This document shows, one piece after another, positions 63,884 through 64,000 of a stretch of 64,000 bases of DNA. Positions within the stretch are counted from its first letter, which is position 1, and the number at the start of each line of letters is the position of its first letter. The translations under genes were made by a program, and so were the position numbers. Under the pieces are notes generated by a model that saw only the letters and a program-made list of their open reading frames with translations, did no database searches and was not told where the DNA came from. Source of the stretch: Maylandia zebra (taxonomy: Eukaryota; Chordata; Actinopteri; Cichliformes; Cichlidae); NCBI RefSeq assembly GCF_041146795.1, contig NC_135175.1:27559075-27623074 (forward strand), read 5' to 3'.

Positions 63884-64000
63884 TACACTCACACTTTGTT
63901 AGGCATACCTTTCTAATTCCAGCTTGGATCCTCGTTTGCCTCTTGAATTGCCTCAGTTCTTCTTTGTATAAGTTCAACATGGTGCTGGAAGGATTCCTGA
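63884..64000 (-). mobile_element. Tc1-like transposon, 3' part running off the window
   Basis: TACACTCACACTTTGTTAGG is the terminal sequence of the Tc1-like family seen at 21962-22543, inverted here. It is followed by the reversed C-terminal coding end (GAATTGCCTCAGTTCTTCTT, CAACATGGTGCTGGAAGGAT). The copy continues beyond 64000. Confidence 0.75.

Overview
The window is vertebrate nuclear DNA, almost certainly from a percomorph teleost. Genes are split by GT-AG introns, intergenic DNA is AT-rich, and the repeats are those of fish genomes: Tc1-like and hAT transposons, tRNA-derived SINEs with the GGAAGGGCATCC body seen in cichlid-type SINEs, and LINE 3' ends. A cichlid is plausible, but the species cannot be fixed from this sequence alone.

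Four genes were recognised, in the same order and relative orientation as the human 10p12 block THNSL1-ENKUR-PRTFDC1-ARHGAP21. thnsl1 (minus strand, coding 1733-4411, two coding exons, 725 aa) lies head-to-head with enkur (plus, 6163-8910, five coding exons, 261 aa) across a 1.75 kb shared promoter region. prtfdc1 follows (plus, 11240-24139, nine coding exons, 226 aa). A CpG- and GC-box-bearing promoter near 30.75 kb then starts arhgap21. Only its 5' end is present: one likely non-coding exon, then an exon at 31914-32169 with the start codon. The rest of the window (32170-64000) reads as its first large intron. It contains a candidate alternative first coding exon (42183-42266), a duplicated ~150 bp non-coding element, and many mobile elements.

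Layout: 1-1168 Tc1-type relic; 1169-1618 complete non-autonomous hAT element with 8-bp target duplication; 1733-4411 thnsl1; 4412-6162 bidirectional promoter with an RFX X-box-like site and a GATA cluster; 6163-8910 enkur; 8911-11239 intergenic with a SINE; 11240-24139 prtfdc1, its introns loaded with SINE, hAT and Tc1 copies; 24140-30700 intergenic; 30700-32169 arhgap21 5' end; 32170-64000 arhgap21 intron.

The genes are a conserved syntenic block, not one pathway. thnsl1 encodes a PLP-dependent threonine-synthase-like protein, enkur a motile-cilium and sperm-flagellum microtubule protein, prtfdc1 an HPRT paralogue, and arhgap21 a Cdc42/Rho GTPase-activating protein. The observations most worth following are: the altered catalytic loop in prtfdc1 (first loop Asp replaced by Ala, second Asp kept, a different lesion from the mammalian paralogue); the ciliary X-box near enkur; the minimal uORF overlapping the arhgap21 start codon; the candidate alternative arhgap21 first exon; and the duplicated intronic element. 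No new multi-gene system is evident.
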